A stretch of DNA of 64,000 nucleotides from Tubiluchus corallicola. Its lineage: Eukaryota > Priapulida > Priapulimorpha > Priapulimorphida > Tubiluchidae. Positions 1 to 8,758 of this stretch are shown here, in pieces. The translations under genes and the position numbers were made by a program. Under the pieces are notes generated by a model that worked only from the letters and a program-made list of their open reading frames with translations, was not told where the DNA came from and searched no databases. The stretch's first letter is position 1. The number at the start of each line of letters is the position of its first letter. The DNA lies in assembly GCA_030141605.1 (NCBI GenBank), contig JAQGDQ010000216.1:228259-292258 (forward strand), written 5' to 3'.

Positions 1-75
1 CTTCAGTTTTTCCTCGAGCTTTTTCCCACCCTGAGCCAAAATATTTTGACTTGCAAAAAGGTGTCGAAGTGCGCG
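1..75. repeat. Dispersed intergenic repeat, copy A (partial)
   Basis: The window opens inside a sequence related to those at 812-930, 48846-48965 and 58715-58830. Shared landmarks are TTTTTCCTC, a CTGA.C.AAA core and a terminal CTTTGCAAAGG-like motif (here CTTGCAAAAAGG). Only the right half of the element is in the window. It carries no gene. Confidence 0.45.
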
Positions 76-87
76 GGGTACTCCTGC

Positions 88-636
88 TTATTCTTTCACA
101 ATTTCTTTTCGGTATACAGTTTTTTTATTAGGCATATCCCATATTTCCATTACTGGTGTGGCACTTGAATAGCTATTACTTTTACTATACTTATCCAATG
201 CGGGATATACTTTGAAAGTCCCCAGTATGATAGATGGCATCCCTTTGAAAGGAAATTCTGTCGTAATGTAGTTTTTCTTTGGATACTCCTCTGTTTTGAG
301 GTCAGATTGAATATTAGCAAGTTTATCTAAGCTGCTCGATTCTAAGATGCAGCCAACTTTTGAACGCAGTTTATCTTTTGCTACTTCTTTTGGGTTGTCA
401 TAGTATATTCCAAAGCCTTTATAGGTAGTGACGTTGTGTTTTTCGAGTAGTGTTTTATAAACTTTATCGGAGACCTTCCCGCTTTGCCTGTAGTCGCCGG
501 TTACATTTTCGTAAACAAGCATTTCTCCCCCACATTCAACTTCAGTTACTGTTATTTTGACAAGTCCTCCGTAATAGATATAAAGCAGTGTTATCAAAAC
601 TGCCAATATTCCAATGATTATTAGTGCTATTTTCAT
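88..636 (-). CDS. GyrI-like (AraC effector-binding-like) domain protein
   Basis: A 182-residue protein with one N-terminal membrane segment (about residues 3-23) followed by a soluble domain. The soluble part has features of GyrI-like ligand-binding domains: a GGEMLVYENVTGDY strand, then GIYYDNPKEV and a LRSKVGCILE motif near residue 95. This family usually binds small ligands or inhibits gyrase-like targets; here it would be a membrane-anchored stand-alone sensor domain. It starts at ATG 636 and ends with TAA at 88. It is monocistronic and flanked by two copies of the dispersed intergenic repeat. The domain assignment rests on motif recognition and the function is unknown. Confidence 0.6.
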   Translation of the reverse strand: MKIALIIIGILAVLITLLYIYYGGLVKITVTEVECGGEMLVYENVTGDYRQSGKVSDKVYKTLLEKHNVTTYKGFGIYYDNPKEVAKDKLRSKVGCILESSSLDKLANIQSDLKTEEYPKKNYITTEFPFKGMPSIILGTFKVYPALDKYSKSNSYSSATPVMEIWDMPNKKTVYRKEIVKE

Positions 637-811
637 ATTGCTGTATGTTTATTTAATCCAAACACCTGCTTGTTCATCATTTTATTACTCAGGATTAGCA
701 CCTGTTCGTGTGCTGTGTTAGTATCTAAGAATGTTACCTGAGAAGATGCGTCAGAGCTGCACTCATACAAGAGTTCAGGAAAGCAAGATTAATATTCTCG
801 GTACCTCTTCT

Positions 812-930
812 TTGCAAGGCTCATCTTTTTTATTAAAATTTTCGCCAAAATACTCAATTACGTCAGTAAATTGCTATTTATCATCAAGTTTTTCCTCAGC
901 CTGATCTAAAATCTTTCGCTTTGCAGAGGG
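812..930. repeat. Dispersed intergenic repeat, copy B
   Basis: This block starts with GGCTCATCTTTTTTATTAA, has a central GTCAGTAA, and ends with CTTTCGCTTTGCAGAGG. It aligns by eye with 48846-48965 and 58715-58830. Landmarks keep their order but are diverged. It lies directly upstream of the epimerase gene, and any promoter for that cluster must lie in or after it. Confidence 0.5.
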
Positions 931-1037
931 CCCCTATTATATTTGTGCCACAACTTATATTTTTAGGGAGTTTAATTATGATTTTTGATAATAGCAAGTT
1001 ATTTTTGAATTCACCCAACAGAAAAAAGCTAAACTTT

Positions 1038-2318
1038 ATGAAAAAAGAGGAACTACAAAAGTACAAGGATGAAGCGTTAACACATCTGACTGCAGAGCTC
1101 TTGCCATTCTGGAGTAGCCGTATGATAGACAGCAGGAATGGGGGTTTTATTACACATTTTGATGAGTATGGCAACGACACTGGTGAGGATGAGAAATCAT
1201 TAATAGCACAGGCACGCTGTCTGTATACTGTCTCCTCTGCTCACCGTGCGGGCTATGGAGAGGGAGCTTATGCAGGCATGGCAAAGCATGGAGTGGATTT
1301 TATGATTGACAGGATGTGGGATAGTGAGTATGGCGGATTCTACTGGATGCTTGACAGGAAAGGAAATGTGAAAATAGAAGAGAAGATACTTTATGGCCTT
1401 AGCTTTGCAATCTATTCATTGAGTGAGTATACGCTGGCTACCGGAGATAAGAGAGGGAGTGAGTACGCTCAAAAAACGTTTGATCTGTTACAAAAATACT
1501 GTGTTGACTCTTACTACGGGGGATATTTTGAAATGTTTACCCGTAACTGGACATTAAAGGAGGCTGGTAGCCATGGAGGTGATCGTAAAACCCTTGATGT
1601 GCATATGCATTTAATGGAGGCATTTACCACACTTTACGAGTGCACCAGGCAGGATGTGCATCGCAGAAAATTACTTGAGGATATCGAAATTCTCCTCAAA
1701 AGAATAATGCATCAGGAGTTTAAAACAGGAATACCGCAGTTTTGGGCAAATTGGGAGGTTGCTCCTCAAATCAAGTTTGATATTATATGGGGTTGGGATC
1801 GTTATACAGAAGATGGCTCTAAGGATAATCCAACGGATAATACGTGTTATGGACACAATGCTGAGTTTGCGTGGTTGCTTATTCACGCATTAGATGTATT
1901 GGGTGTGGAAGCTTGCAGATATAAAGATTTGTTGAGACAGATACTTGACCATACGATTGAAAACGGTATTGATACTGAGTATGGAGGGGTTTATGTTGAA
2001 GGCCCTCATTCAGGCGGGGTATACGATATGGGGAAAGAGTTCTGGCAGCAGGCAGAGGTAATGATCGGGGCACTGGATGGTTACCTGCTATTTGGTAATG
2101 AAAAGTATTGGGATGCATATAAAAACATACATGATTTTGTATTTCGTAAAATGATCAACAAGGGGGTTGGAGAGTGGTATCCGCTATTGTCCCGTAAAGG
2201 TGAACCAATCTGGACACATATGGGGCATTCGTGGAAAATCAACTACCACACTGTCAGGTCAATGATTCAAAGCATTGCTCGTATAGACAGTATTATGGGT
2301 AAATGCGTAAAGGGCTAG
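1038..2318 (+). CDS. AGE-family sugar 2-epimerase (N-acylglucosamine / mannobiose 2-epimerase-like)
   Basis: This is an (alpha/alpha)6-barrel isomerase of the AGE family, which interconverts C2 epimers of free N-acylhexosamines or of reducing-end glucose/mannose. With ATG 1038 the protein is 426 residues, the usual family length. It begins with a helix followed by LLPFWSSRMIDSRNGGF, which matches the family N terminus. Conserved histidine motifs HMHLMEAF (about residue 187) and GHSWKINYH (about residue 395) correspond to the catalytic/binding histidines. An ATG at 978 and a TTG at 921 extend the frame upstream but add sequence not seen in the family, so 1038 is preferred. It is followed after 4 bases by the next gene, suggesting one operon. 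The sequence does not settle which sugar is used. Confidence 0.8.
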   Translation: MKKEELQKYKDEALTHLTAELLPFWSSRMIDSRNGGFITHFDEYGNDTGEDEKSLIAQARCLYTVSSAHRAGYGEGAYAGMAKHGVDFMIDRMWDSEYGGFYWMLDRKGNVKIEEKILYGLSFAIYSLSEYTLATGDKRGSEYAQKTFDLLQKYCVDSYYGGYFEMFTRNWTLKEAGSHGGDRKTLDVHMHLMEAFTTLYECTRQDVHRRKLLEDIEILLKRIMHQEFKTGIPQFWANWEVAPQIKFDIIWGWDRYTEDGSKDNPTDNTCYGHNAEFAWLLIHALDVLGVEACRYKDLLRQILDHTIENGIDTEYGGVYVEGPHSGGVYDMGKEFWQQAEVMIGALDGYLLFGNEKYWDAYKNIHDFVFRKMINKGVGEWYPLLSRKGEPIWTHMGHSWKINYHTVRSMIQSIARIDSIMGKCVKG

Positions 2319-2322
2319 AGGG

Positions 2323-3348
2323 ATGGAGTATAAAGGCAGGCATACCCTTTTTGATTCTGGCAAAGTAAAGACCTATCCTGTTTCGGGGCGAAACAATAAG
2401 GTAAAGATACCTGATATAAAAGATCCGGGAAAGGTTAGGGATACTAGGTTTGATATTAACCCTTCTGTCGAGTATAATATATCTACGCTTGCAAAGATAA
2501 TTGTGAAAAGTCGTAAGCGTGGTATGCCGGTTCTCTTTTTTACCGGGGCGCATCTCATCAAAAATGGACTGGGCAGGCTGGTCTGTGAGCTTATAGAGAG
2601 AGATGTATTTACTGTTGTTTCCGGTAATGGAGCAACCTCTATACACGATTTTGAGTTGGCATTGTTTGGAGAGACGAGTGAGGATGTGCCAGATGCACTT
2701 GAGAAGGGAAGGTTTGGTATGGCATACGAATTCAACTTTATCAATGCTGCTATCTCCATTGGCAACCGCTACAAATTGGGATACGGAGAGTCTATTGGGG
2801 AGATGATCAATAGTAAGAAGTTCAGAGATGAGGTTGCCATGTTTCTTAGTAATAATGATCCCATAAGCTTCTCTTATCCAGAGCTAAGTGTTCAGTCAAC
2901 TTGTCATAAAAAGGGTATCCCCTTTACAGTACATGCTGGTATTGGAACTGATGTTATCGATCAGCATCAGTATTTTGATGGGTGTGCTAAAGGGGGCTGT
3001 TCCGGAAGGGACTTTCTTATATATACTAATGAGGTGGGAAAGCTTACAAACGGAGGAGTTGTTGTAAATGTTGGTAGCGCAGTAACTGGGCCTGAAGTTT
3101 TTTTAAAAGCAGCTTCTATGGTCAGCAATACAGGTCTTGCACCAAATAATATTACAACTGCCAATTTTGATATTAGACCATATTATCTGGGTGCAACCAA
3201 TGAAGGGGTAGCTGAGTATTATTTTCGGGATCAAAAAAGTATTATTACGCGCATTCCTCAGGTGTATAAAGGCTCTGGCCTTTACATAGAGGGGAACCAA
3301 CTAAGTACAATTCCTGTACTGTACCAGAAGTTGATAGAGTTGACTTGA
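2323..3348 (+). CDS. Deoxyhypusine-synthase-like Rossmann-fold protein of unknown function
   Basis: A 341-residue cytosolic protein. The segment MPVLFFTGAHLIKNGLG (about residue 66) followed by a VVSGNGATSIHDFELAL block resembles the NAD-binding core of deoxyhypusine-synthase-fold proteins and of the LOR/SDH conserved domain. A second region with IPFTVHAGIGTDVIDQH and GGVVVNVGSAVTGPE is also glycine-rich. Bacteria lack eIF5A, so true deoxyhypusine synthesis is unlikely. It is packed between a sugar epimerase (4-base gap) and an RfaE-like kinase (43-base gap), so a role in sugar or sugar-phosphate metabolism is plausible. Fold assignment is by motif memory and the function is unknown. Confidence 0.55.
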   Translation: MEYKGRHTLFDSGKVKTYPVSGRNNKVKIPDIKDPGKVRDTRFDINPSVEYNISTLAKIIVKSRKRGMPVLFFTGAHLIKNGLGRLVCELIERDVFTVVSGNGATSIHDFELALFGETSEDVPDALEKGRFGMAYEFNFINAAISIGNRYKLGYGESIGEMINSKKFRDEVAMFLSNNDPISFSYPELSVQSTCHKKGIPFTVHAGIGTDVIDQHQYFDGCAKGGCSGRDFLIYTNEVGKLTNGGVVVNVGSAVTGPEVFLKAASMVSNTGLAPNNITTANFDIRPYYLGATNEGVAEYYFRDQKSIITRIPQVYKGSGLYIEGNQLSTIPVLYQKLIELT

Positions 3349-3391
3349 ACATAGGTATCAAAGCTTTTGCAAAACTTTTAGACATAGCTAT

Positions 3392-4429
3392 ATGAAGGAG
3401 GTGCGAATATTAGAGATACTCAAAAAGATAAGTAGCATAAACATTGCAGTGTACGGTGACTTTTGCCTTGATGCGTACTGGATGATGGGTAGTGAAGGCT
3501 CGGAAGTTTCTGTTGAGACAGGAATAGAAGCAGAGGCTGTTACAATGCACAGGTACTCACCAGGAGGTGCTGGGAATGTTGTGGCGAATGTTGCTGCTCT
3601 AAAGCCGGCTTGTCTTAAGGTAATGGGTGTTGTTGGAAATGATATTTATGGTAGGGAGTTGACTACACAAATGGAGGCGTTAGGTGCCGATGTCAGCATG
3701 CTTGTTATACAGGATAATGATTTTGATACATATACTTATACGAAAAGGTATTATGGGGAAGAGGAGGGGGCACGCATTGACTTTGGGACAAAGAATACTC
3801 GCTCAAAAGAGAGTGATAGTATAATTCTGAGAAACATCCGTTATGCGTTGGAGAACTTTGATGTCCTTATTTTTAATCAGCAGGTATGCGGAAGTATTTC
3901 AAACATTGAGTTTATTGATGAGGCCAATAAGCTGTTTGATGAGTTTAGGGATAAGATTGTCATACTTGACTCCAGGCATTTTAATGACCGGTTCAGGAAT
4001 GTTTATCGAAAGGTCAATGAGTTTGAAATAGCTGCGATGTGTGGGATTGATGTTAAGCCGCAAGGTTATATATCTACGGCTGAGGTGGAGAGGTGTGGCA
4101 GACAGGTGTATAAACAATACAGCAAGCCTGTTTTTGTAACCCGTGGCGACAGGGGAATAATGGTTATTGATAGAGGTGGTGTTGCTGTAATTCCCGGCAT
4201 ACAGTTGATGAAAAAGCTGGATTCTGTAGGAGCAGGAGATACCACCATAAGTGCATTAGCGTTATGCCTAGCTGCCGGAGTTGAGCCATCAGAAGCTGCT
4301 GTATTTGCCAACTTTGCAGCGGCAGTTACAGTAGAAAAGCTTTTTACCACAGGTACTGCATCAGGCGAATATAACCGAAAAAACGAAATGTTCAAAAAAC
4401 ACAAAACAAATTGTGCAGAAATATCCTGA
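3392..4429 (+). CDS. PfkB-family carbohydrate kinase, RfaE/HldE-like
   Basis: A 345-residue ribokinase-fold sugar kinase. It has the N-terminal PfkB signature (SPGGAGNVVANVAALKP, about residue 55) and the C-terminal signature DSVGAGDTTISALAL (about residue 277) with the catalytic Asp in GAGD. The trailing AAVTVEKLFTTGTAS block is characteristic of the heptose-7-phosphate kinase (RfaE domain I) branch. No nucleotidyltransferase domain follows, so it is a stand-alone kinase. It is third in the co-directional cluster with the epimerase and the deoxyhypusine-synthase-like protein. Its substrate could be a heptose phosphate or another sugar. Confidence 0.75.
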   Translation: MKEVRILEILKKISSINIAVYGDFCLDAYWMMGSEGSEVSVETGIEAEAVTMHRYSPGGAGNVVANVAALKPACLKVMGVVGNDIYGRELTTQMEALGADVSMLVIQDNDFDTYTYTKRYYGEEEGARIDFGTKNTRSKESDSIILRNIRYALENFDVLIFNQQVCGSISNIEFIDEANKLFDEFRDKIVILDSRHFNDRFRNVYRKVNEFEIAAMCGIDVKPQGYISTAEVERCGRQVYKQYSKPVFVTRGDRGIMVIDRGGVAVIPGIQLMKKLDSVGAGDTTISALALCLAAGVEPSEAAVFANFAAAVTVEKLFTTGTASGEYNRKNEMFKKHKTNCAEIS

Positions 4430-4476
4430 ATTGATAGGTTTGGGAATAAATTTATTTTAAATCTTATTATAATCTC

Positions 4477-5931
4477 ATGCGAACAACAGAGCAACGAAAA
4501 CGTAAAAATACGCCTAAAAAACTATCTATTGACTTTATTAATGAGCACTACGGAAAGATCCCTCCGCAAGCACCCGAGGTGGAGGAGGCCGTACTTGGCG
4601 CACTAATGCTTGAAGAGGGCGCGTATATCTCTATTGCCAATATACTTAAACCTGAAAGCTTTTATAAGAAAGGGAATCAGATTATTTTCAAAACAATCCA
4701 GGACTTAAGTGTAAATGAGAAGCCCATAGACCTTATAGTTGTAACTCAGGCATTAAGAGATAACGAGCAACTAGATGAGGCAGGAGGCGTGGTCTATATA
4801 ACCGAGCTGACAGGAAGAGTTGCCTCTGCTGCACATATTGAATTGCACTCAAGAATTATTGCACAAAAATTTATGCAGCGCGAGATTATTCGCGTATCAA
4901 GCAGTATTCAGAATAAAGCATTTGATAATGCAATAGAGCTGGATGAATTAGTTGACTATGCAGAATCTGAACTATTTGGCGTTACAGAAGGGACAATAAC
5001 TAAGCAGTCCCAGCCTATAAAATCTATTCTTAGGGGTGCAATAGAACAGATAGAGGAAAACTCCAAAAAAGGTAGCGGGTTGAGTGGTGTACCATCCGGA
5101 TTCCCGCATCTTGACAAAATAACTTCCGGTTGGCAAAAAACAGACCTTATTATTGTTGCAGCACGCCCTGCAATGGGAAAGACAGCTTTTGTACTCTCTA
5201 TGGCCAGAAATATGGCTATCGACCATAATGTCCCTGTAGCAGTGTTCTCTCTGGAGATGTCATCATCACAGTTGGCAACCAGGCTTATTGCCTCAGAAAC
5301 AGAGCTGGGATCTGAAAAGATCAAATCCGGGATACTTGACAATTGGGAATGGGAGCAGCTGGATAAAAAGATTAAAAGCCTCGAGGACGCACCCCTTTTT
5401 ATTGATGACACCCCGGCTCTCTCTATCTTTGAATTTAGAGCCAAGTGCCGAAGATTAAAAGCTCAATATAATATAGGCATTGTAATTGTCGACTACTTGC
5501 AGTTGATGACAGCGGGAGTTGACAACAAAAGCAATCGTGAGCAGGAAGTTAGCAGCATATCACGCAACCTGAAGGCAATTGCAAAGGAGGTGGATGTTCC
5601 TATCATAGCACTCTCACAGCTGAATCGGTCGGTAGAATCCAGAGATGGAAACAGGCCGCAACTGTCAGACCTGAGAGAGTCGGGCGCTATTGAGCAGGAT
5701 GCAGATATGGTAATTTTTCTTCACCGCCCTGAATACTACGGCATGGTGGAGGATACTCAAGGGCGATCACTATCAGGTATCGCTGAGGTGATCATAGCCA
5801 AACACCGTAACGGCTCTGTAGGCGATGTAGAGCTTAAATTTAAAAGCAGCTTAGCACAGTTTCTAAACTTAGACGATGAAGCATTTGGCTATTTGAATGA
5901 AGGGGATGATGATATTTCTTTTAGCGGATAA
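4477..5931 (+). CDS. dnaB: Replicative DNA helicase DnaB
   Basis: The hexameric 5'-3' replicative helicase that unwinds the fork. At 484 residues it is normal length. An N-terminal DnaB domain (PPQAPEVEEAVLGALML, from about residue 28) is followed by the RecA-like C-terminal domain. Walker A is ARPAMGKTAF (about 229-238), Walker B is IVIVDYLQLM (about 334), then SQLNRSVESR and a DLRESGAIEQDAD motif. The gene starts at ATG 4477 about 47 bases after the kinase gene. It is intact, and the prophage begins within roughly 100 bases of its stop codon. Confidence 0.95.
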   Translation: MRTTEQRKRKNTPKKLSIDFINEHYGKIPPQAPEVEEAVLGALMLEEGAYISIANILKPESFYKKGNQIIFKTIQDLSVNEKPIDLIVVTQALRDNEQLDEAGGVVYITELTGRVASAAHIELHSRIIAQKFMQREIIRVSSSIQNKAFDNAIELDELVDYAESELFGVTEGTITKQSQPIKSILRGAIEQIEENSKKGSGLSGVPSGFPHLDKITSGWQKTDLIIVAARPAMGKTAFVLSMARNMAIDHNVPVAVFSLEMSSSQLATRLIASETELGSEKIKSGILDNWEWEQLDKKIKSLEDAPLFIDDTPALSIFEFRAKCRRLKAQYNIGIVIVDYLQLMTAGVDNKSNREQEVSSISRNLKAIAKEVDVPIIALSQLNRSVESRDGNRPQLSDLRESGAIEQDADMVIFLHRPEYYGMVEDTQGRSLSGIAEVIIAKHRNGSVGDVELKFKSSLAQFLNLDDEAFGYLNEGDDDISFSG

Positions 5932-6001
5932 TTAGCTGTTAGCACTTCTGCTTTTCGTTTCCCCTTACTATATAGGAAGTCAGACGCTTATTAAGTTCAT
6001 T

Positions 6002-6022
6002 AAGCCCTTTTCGGGCTTTTTT
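6002..6022 (+). terminator. Rho-independent terminator downstream of dnaB
   Basis: An AAGCCC stem, TTTTC loop and GGGCTT stem followed by a T run. The U tract lies only on the plus side, so it ends rightward transcription coming from dnaB. It sits 15 bases from the stop codon of the leftward phage holin gene and may belong to either host or phage. Confidence 0.75.
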
Positions 6023-6036
6023 ATGTTCTTGTTTTT

Positions 6037-6381
6037 TTACTTTTTGCTATTAAATAGCTTTCCAATACCTCCGCTTTTCTCTAAGGTTCTTACACCAAAG
6101 TAGAATGAAATAGAGAGCATCAAGCAATTTTCTATTATTCTGCCCCAAAACTCATTAATCAGATTAGTAAAACACCCGATAACAAACATGACCATAAAGA
6201 ACATTAATGATAGTGGCCTAATGTTATTAGAGAGCCAACTACGAGAAGTCATATCATTTTTATGTCTCTCAGTTACGCTTGTTTGCACTATCTTAGTGAG
6301 TTCCACTTTTAACTCGTTCTTTTTATCACTATCAGGTATCAATTTGTCTACTGTACCTATAATTTTATCTACTATTTTCAT
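6037..6381 (-). CDS. Phage holin-like membrane protein (3TM type)
   Basis: A 114-residue protein with a charged, helical N terminus (about 1-50) and two hydrophobic segments (about 53-74 and 82-98), ending in a basic tail. This layout matches the 3TMs-type holin-like proteins of Mu-like phages, which open or destabilise the inner membrane for the endolysin. Its ATG overlaps the stop of the upstream gene by 4 bases (ATGA), indicating translational coupling. It is the last gene of the leftward late arm, next to the prophage end. Holin function is inferred from size, topology and position beside the amidase. Confidence 0.6.
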   Translation of the reverse strand: MKIVDKIIGTVDKLIPDSDKKNELKVELTKIVQTSVTERHKNDMTSRSWLSNNIRPLSLMFFMVMFVIGCFTNLINEFWGRIIENCLMLSISFYFGVRTLEKSGGIGKLFNSKK

Positions 6382-6791
6382 CTCTCTTTTTTTAGTTCAA
6401 TATCTCTTATTAACTTGTTGTAATAATGTTCTATCCGTCCATTGCCTCCATTAATGCGGTAGTATTTATACGCCTTGCTAAAACTCTCATGTTCGTAGAA
6501 GTATAGCCACTTTTGCCGTACTGCTTTATTTATTATCCGCCACAACTCTTTTTTTTGAAGCTCTAAAGTCATGTGTATATTATCATCTAACTTTTTATTA
6601 ATCGGCTTTAACAATTTATTCATTATGGTATAGACACAGACTAAAAGCAGTGCCAGTACTACACTTATCAGCAAAAGCGGATTATTGAATAAAAACTTTT
6701 GACACGCCTTATAATTTGGCAATAATCCTATTATGGCAATAACGGCGAACAAACCACTTTTAAACTTGACTATCCAATCTATCCACCTCAT
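6378..6791 (-). CDS. Phage membrane protein of the lysis cassette
   Basis: A protein of about 137 residues from ATG 6791 (MRWIDWIVKF). The frame is open further upstream to 6869 but that part overlaps the amidase gene more deeply. Two hydrophobic stretches (about residues 10-28 and 40-62) are followed by a long charged helical region (KLLKPINKKLDDNIHMTLE) that could form a coiled coil. It lies between the endolysin and the holin with overlaps at both ends, so a spanin-like or holin-accessory role is possible. No family was recognised. Confidence 0.5.
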   Translation of the reverse strand: MRWIDWIVKFKSGLFAVIAIIGLLPNYKACQKFLFNNPLLLISVVLALLLVCVYTIMNKLLKPINKKLDDNIHMTLELQKKELWRIINKAVRQKWLYFYEHESFSKAYKYYRINGGNGRIEHYYNKLIRDIELKKER

Positions 6792-7218
6792 TTGATGTAA
6801 ATTCTTTGTGTACGTCAAAGCAAGGACACGCTTTGCTACTAAACTCATTATGCCCATGTATCGCAGCATCAGGATACTGCTGTATTAATTCTGCAACCAA
6901 CAGCCTTAATACTTTTTCTTGCTCAGGTGTTCGGGTATCTTTGGGGTTGCCACTCTCATCTAAACCACCCACATAAGAAACACCTATACTGTGGCGATTT
7001 TGTCCCTCACAATGAGCTCCTACCTTTTGGATAGAACGACCTGCTTCTACCTCTCCATTTAAACCTATCAGATAGTGGTAACCTATCTCATTAAACCCTC
7101 TTTCTCTGTGCCACTTATCTACGGTTTTAGCAGATATGGCTACGCCTTCTTTGGTTGCTGTACAATGAATAATGATTTTGTCTATTATTCTCATATTATT
7201 TAATTTAGTTATATCCAT
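6760..7218 (-). CDS. Phage N-acetylmuramoyl-L-alanine amidase (endolysin)
   Basis: A 152-residue T7-lysozyme/PGRP-type zinc amidase that cleaves the bond between MurNAc and L-Ala in peptidoglycan for lysis. Visible motifs are IIHCTAT (first zinc His, about residue 18), GYHYLIGLNG, VGAHCEGQN (about residue 67), SIGVSYVGG and HGHNEFSSKACPCFDV (His/Cys near residue 130). It has no signal peptide, consistent with holin-dependent release. It overlaps the fibre gene upstream by 10 bases and the membrane gene downstream by about 32 bases, so the lysis genes are co-translated with the fibre gene. Confidence 0.85.
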   Translation of the reverse strand: MDITKLNNMRIIDKIIIHCTATKEGVAISAKTVDKWHRERGFNEIGYHYLIGLNGEVEAGRSIQKVGAHCEGQNRHSIGVSYVGGLDESGNPKDTRTPEQEKVLRLLVAELIQQYPDAAIHGHNEFSSKACPCFDVHKEFTSNEVDRLDSQV

Positions 7219-8756
7219 TCAAAACCTCCTGAGCCATCGGCGGTAAGAACCTGCCCAGCTGCACCTGTACTGCCATTTTTATCTACTATGCTGGTTACTT
7301 CTATCGCACCATCCACTTTTAAAGCGTGTGTGCCCGATGGTGCGGTGTTAATACCAACGTTTCCACTAAGGCGTGAATTGCCATTCACGTCGAGCCGATG
7401 GGATGGATTTCGCAATACGCCCAAACCCGTATTTGTAACATTAATGTAACTGTTGCCACCACCTGTATCAATTCGAATGGAATTACCACCATTCGCATAT
7501 ACGCTCGACGTCTCCGCAACTCCAAAAATTATACCATTGTTGCCGCCAATTGTTGGCAAAAACACCCCACCCGACTGCACTACCAGAGATTTAGAAGGGT
7601 TGGCTGTTTTTATCCCAACATTGCCATCAGCTTTTACTACCAGTTTATCATCTTTTACAGTAAAACTACTGTCTCCAAAAATTTTCACTGCATCATCCTG
7701 ACCAATATGAACATCATTAATACCTGCAGGAACAGTTACATTAGTTCCACCAGAACCCCCTCTTATTGGCAATCCCACATATTCTTGCGGAATTACCAAC
7801 GTGGTTGATACATCAGGGGTGTAGGTTGTAAAAAGATTGTATATATTTTCCGTCAAAACATATTTGGCATTTGTGGAAGTAGACGTGTTAGCTTCTATTA
7901 CGCACGTAAAAACATCGTTCAAAGCAACAGAATTTATTGCAAATTCTTTTAATACAAGGAATTGGTTGCCATTATCTACAGCGGATATGGCAGCAGAAGC
8001 CACTTCAATAGTACTGTTTTTAAAAATTTTTACAAAACCGGAAAAGCTGTCTCCTGTTTCTAGTCCTTCAACAGATAATATAAGTTGAACAGATATAACT
8101 AAACTACTTACCTGCGCAGATATCAGCTCTATACCATTTCCATTTACGTTAAATAGGGTACTGTTATCCCCGACCTGCGTTTGAAATTCAATTTCGGCAC
8201 TTGTGCCTTGTAAAATTTCTTGCACCGCGTCATTCGTCGACGAAAGCGAAGGTATTACAACTTGAGTCCCTAAGGGAGCATACCCAGCTATGTTGTCGCG
8301 TGTCATTACTACAAGTGAGTTGGCTATAGTGGGGTTTGCCGTATCCCTCAATTGGTCAAAAGAATGATCTGCCAATGATACTTTGCCGCGAACTTTCAAT
8401 ACCTCTAATAATTGACTCAACGTTAGATGATAGTAAGCTCCCGGCTCGCCCCCCTGCAGGTCAGGAAGTGTATTGTGTTTATCTATTCCTGCACCACCAC
8501 TTGTTGTTCGTGTAACTATATCATTTATCTCTGTTATAATAGTATTCTCGTCATCCTGCGAGCCATCTGCTACGGTAGTGCCTGCGACGTCTTTTACAAT
8601 TATATTTGTTACTGATATAGCGTTGGCTAAATCGGGTTTGTCTACTTCACTAAAAATATTTACAAAACCGGGGTTGGCTATTTCAGCCCGGTATATTTTG
8701 GGATATACCACCCCATCCTTCAAAAAATTGTTACTATTAAGCTCTTGTATTTCCAT
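7209..8756 (-). CDS. Phage tail fibre protein
   Basis: A 515-residue, beta-rich, low-charge protein. The N-terminal 80 residues (MEIQELNSNNFLKDGVVYPK start) form a probable baseplate-attachment module also present in the adjacent 83-residue ORF. The middle is glycine/valine/threonine rich. The C terminus has VGIKTANPSKSLVVQSGG and GVLRNPSHRLDVNGN repeats and ends with STGAAGQVLTADGSGGFEW, features typical of distal fibre domains. It lies at the end of the leftward late arm just before lysis. No separate chaperone gene is seen after it. Confidence 0.7.
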   Translation of the reverse strand: MEIQELNSNNFLKDGVVYPKIYRAEIANPGFVNIFSEVDKPDLANAISVTNIIVKDVAGTTVADGSQDDENTIITEINDIVTRTTSGGAGIDKHNTLPDLQGGEPGAYYHLTLSQLLEVLKVRGKVSLADHSFDQLRDTANPTIANSLVVMTRDNIAGYAPLGTQVVIPSLSSTNDAVQEILQGTSAEIEFQTQVGDNSTLFNVNGNGIELISAQVSSLVISVQLILSVEGLETGDSFSGFVKIFKNSTIEVASAAISAVDNGNQFLVLKEFAINSVALNDVFTCVIEANTSTSTNAKYVLTENIYNLFTTYTPDVSTTLVIPQEYVGLPIRGGSGGTNVTVPAGINDVHIGQDDAVKIFGDSSFTVKDDKLVVKADGNVGIKTANPSKSLVVQSGGVFLPTIGGNNGIIFGVAETSSVYANGGNSIRIDTGGGNSYINVTNTGLGVLRNPSHRLDVNGNSRLSGNVGINTAPSGTHALKVDGAIEVTSIVDKNGSTGAAGQVLTADGSGGFEWI

Positions 8757-8758
8757 AA

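Noticed and set aside
921-1037. Upstream extension of the epimerase to TTG 921 or ATG 978
   Set aside because: The added residues do not resemble the family N terminus, and TTG 921 lies within a dispersed repeat; ATG 1038 gives the normal length.
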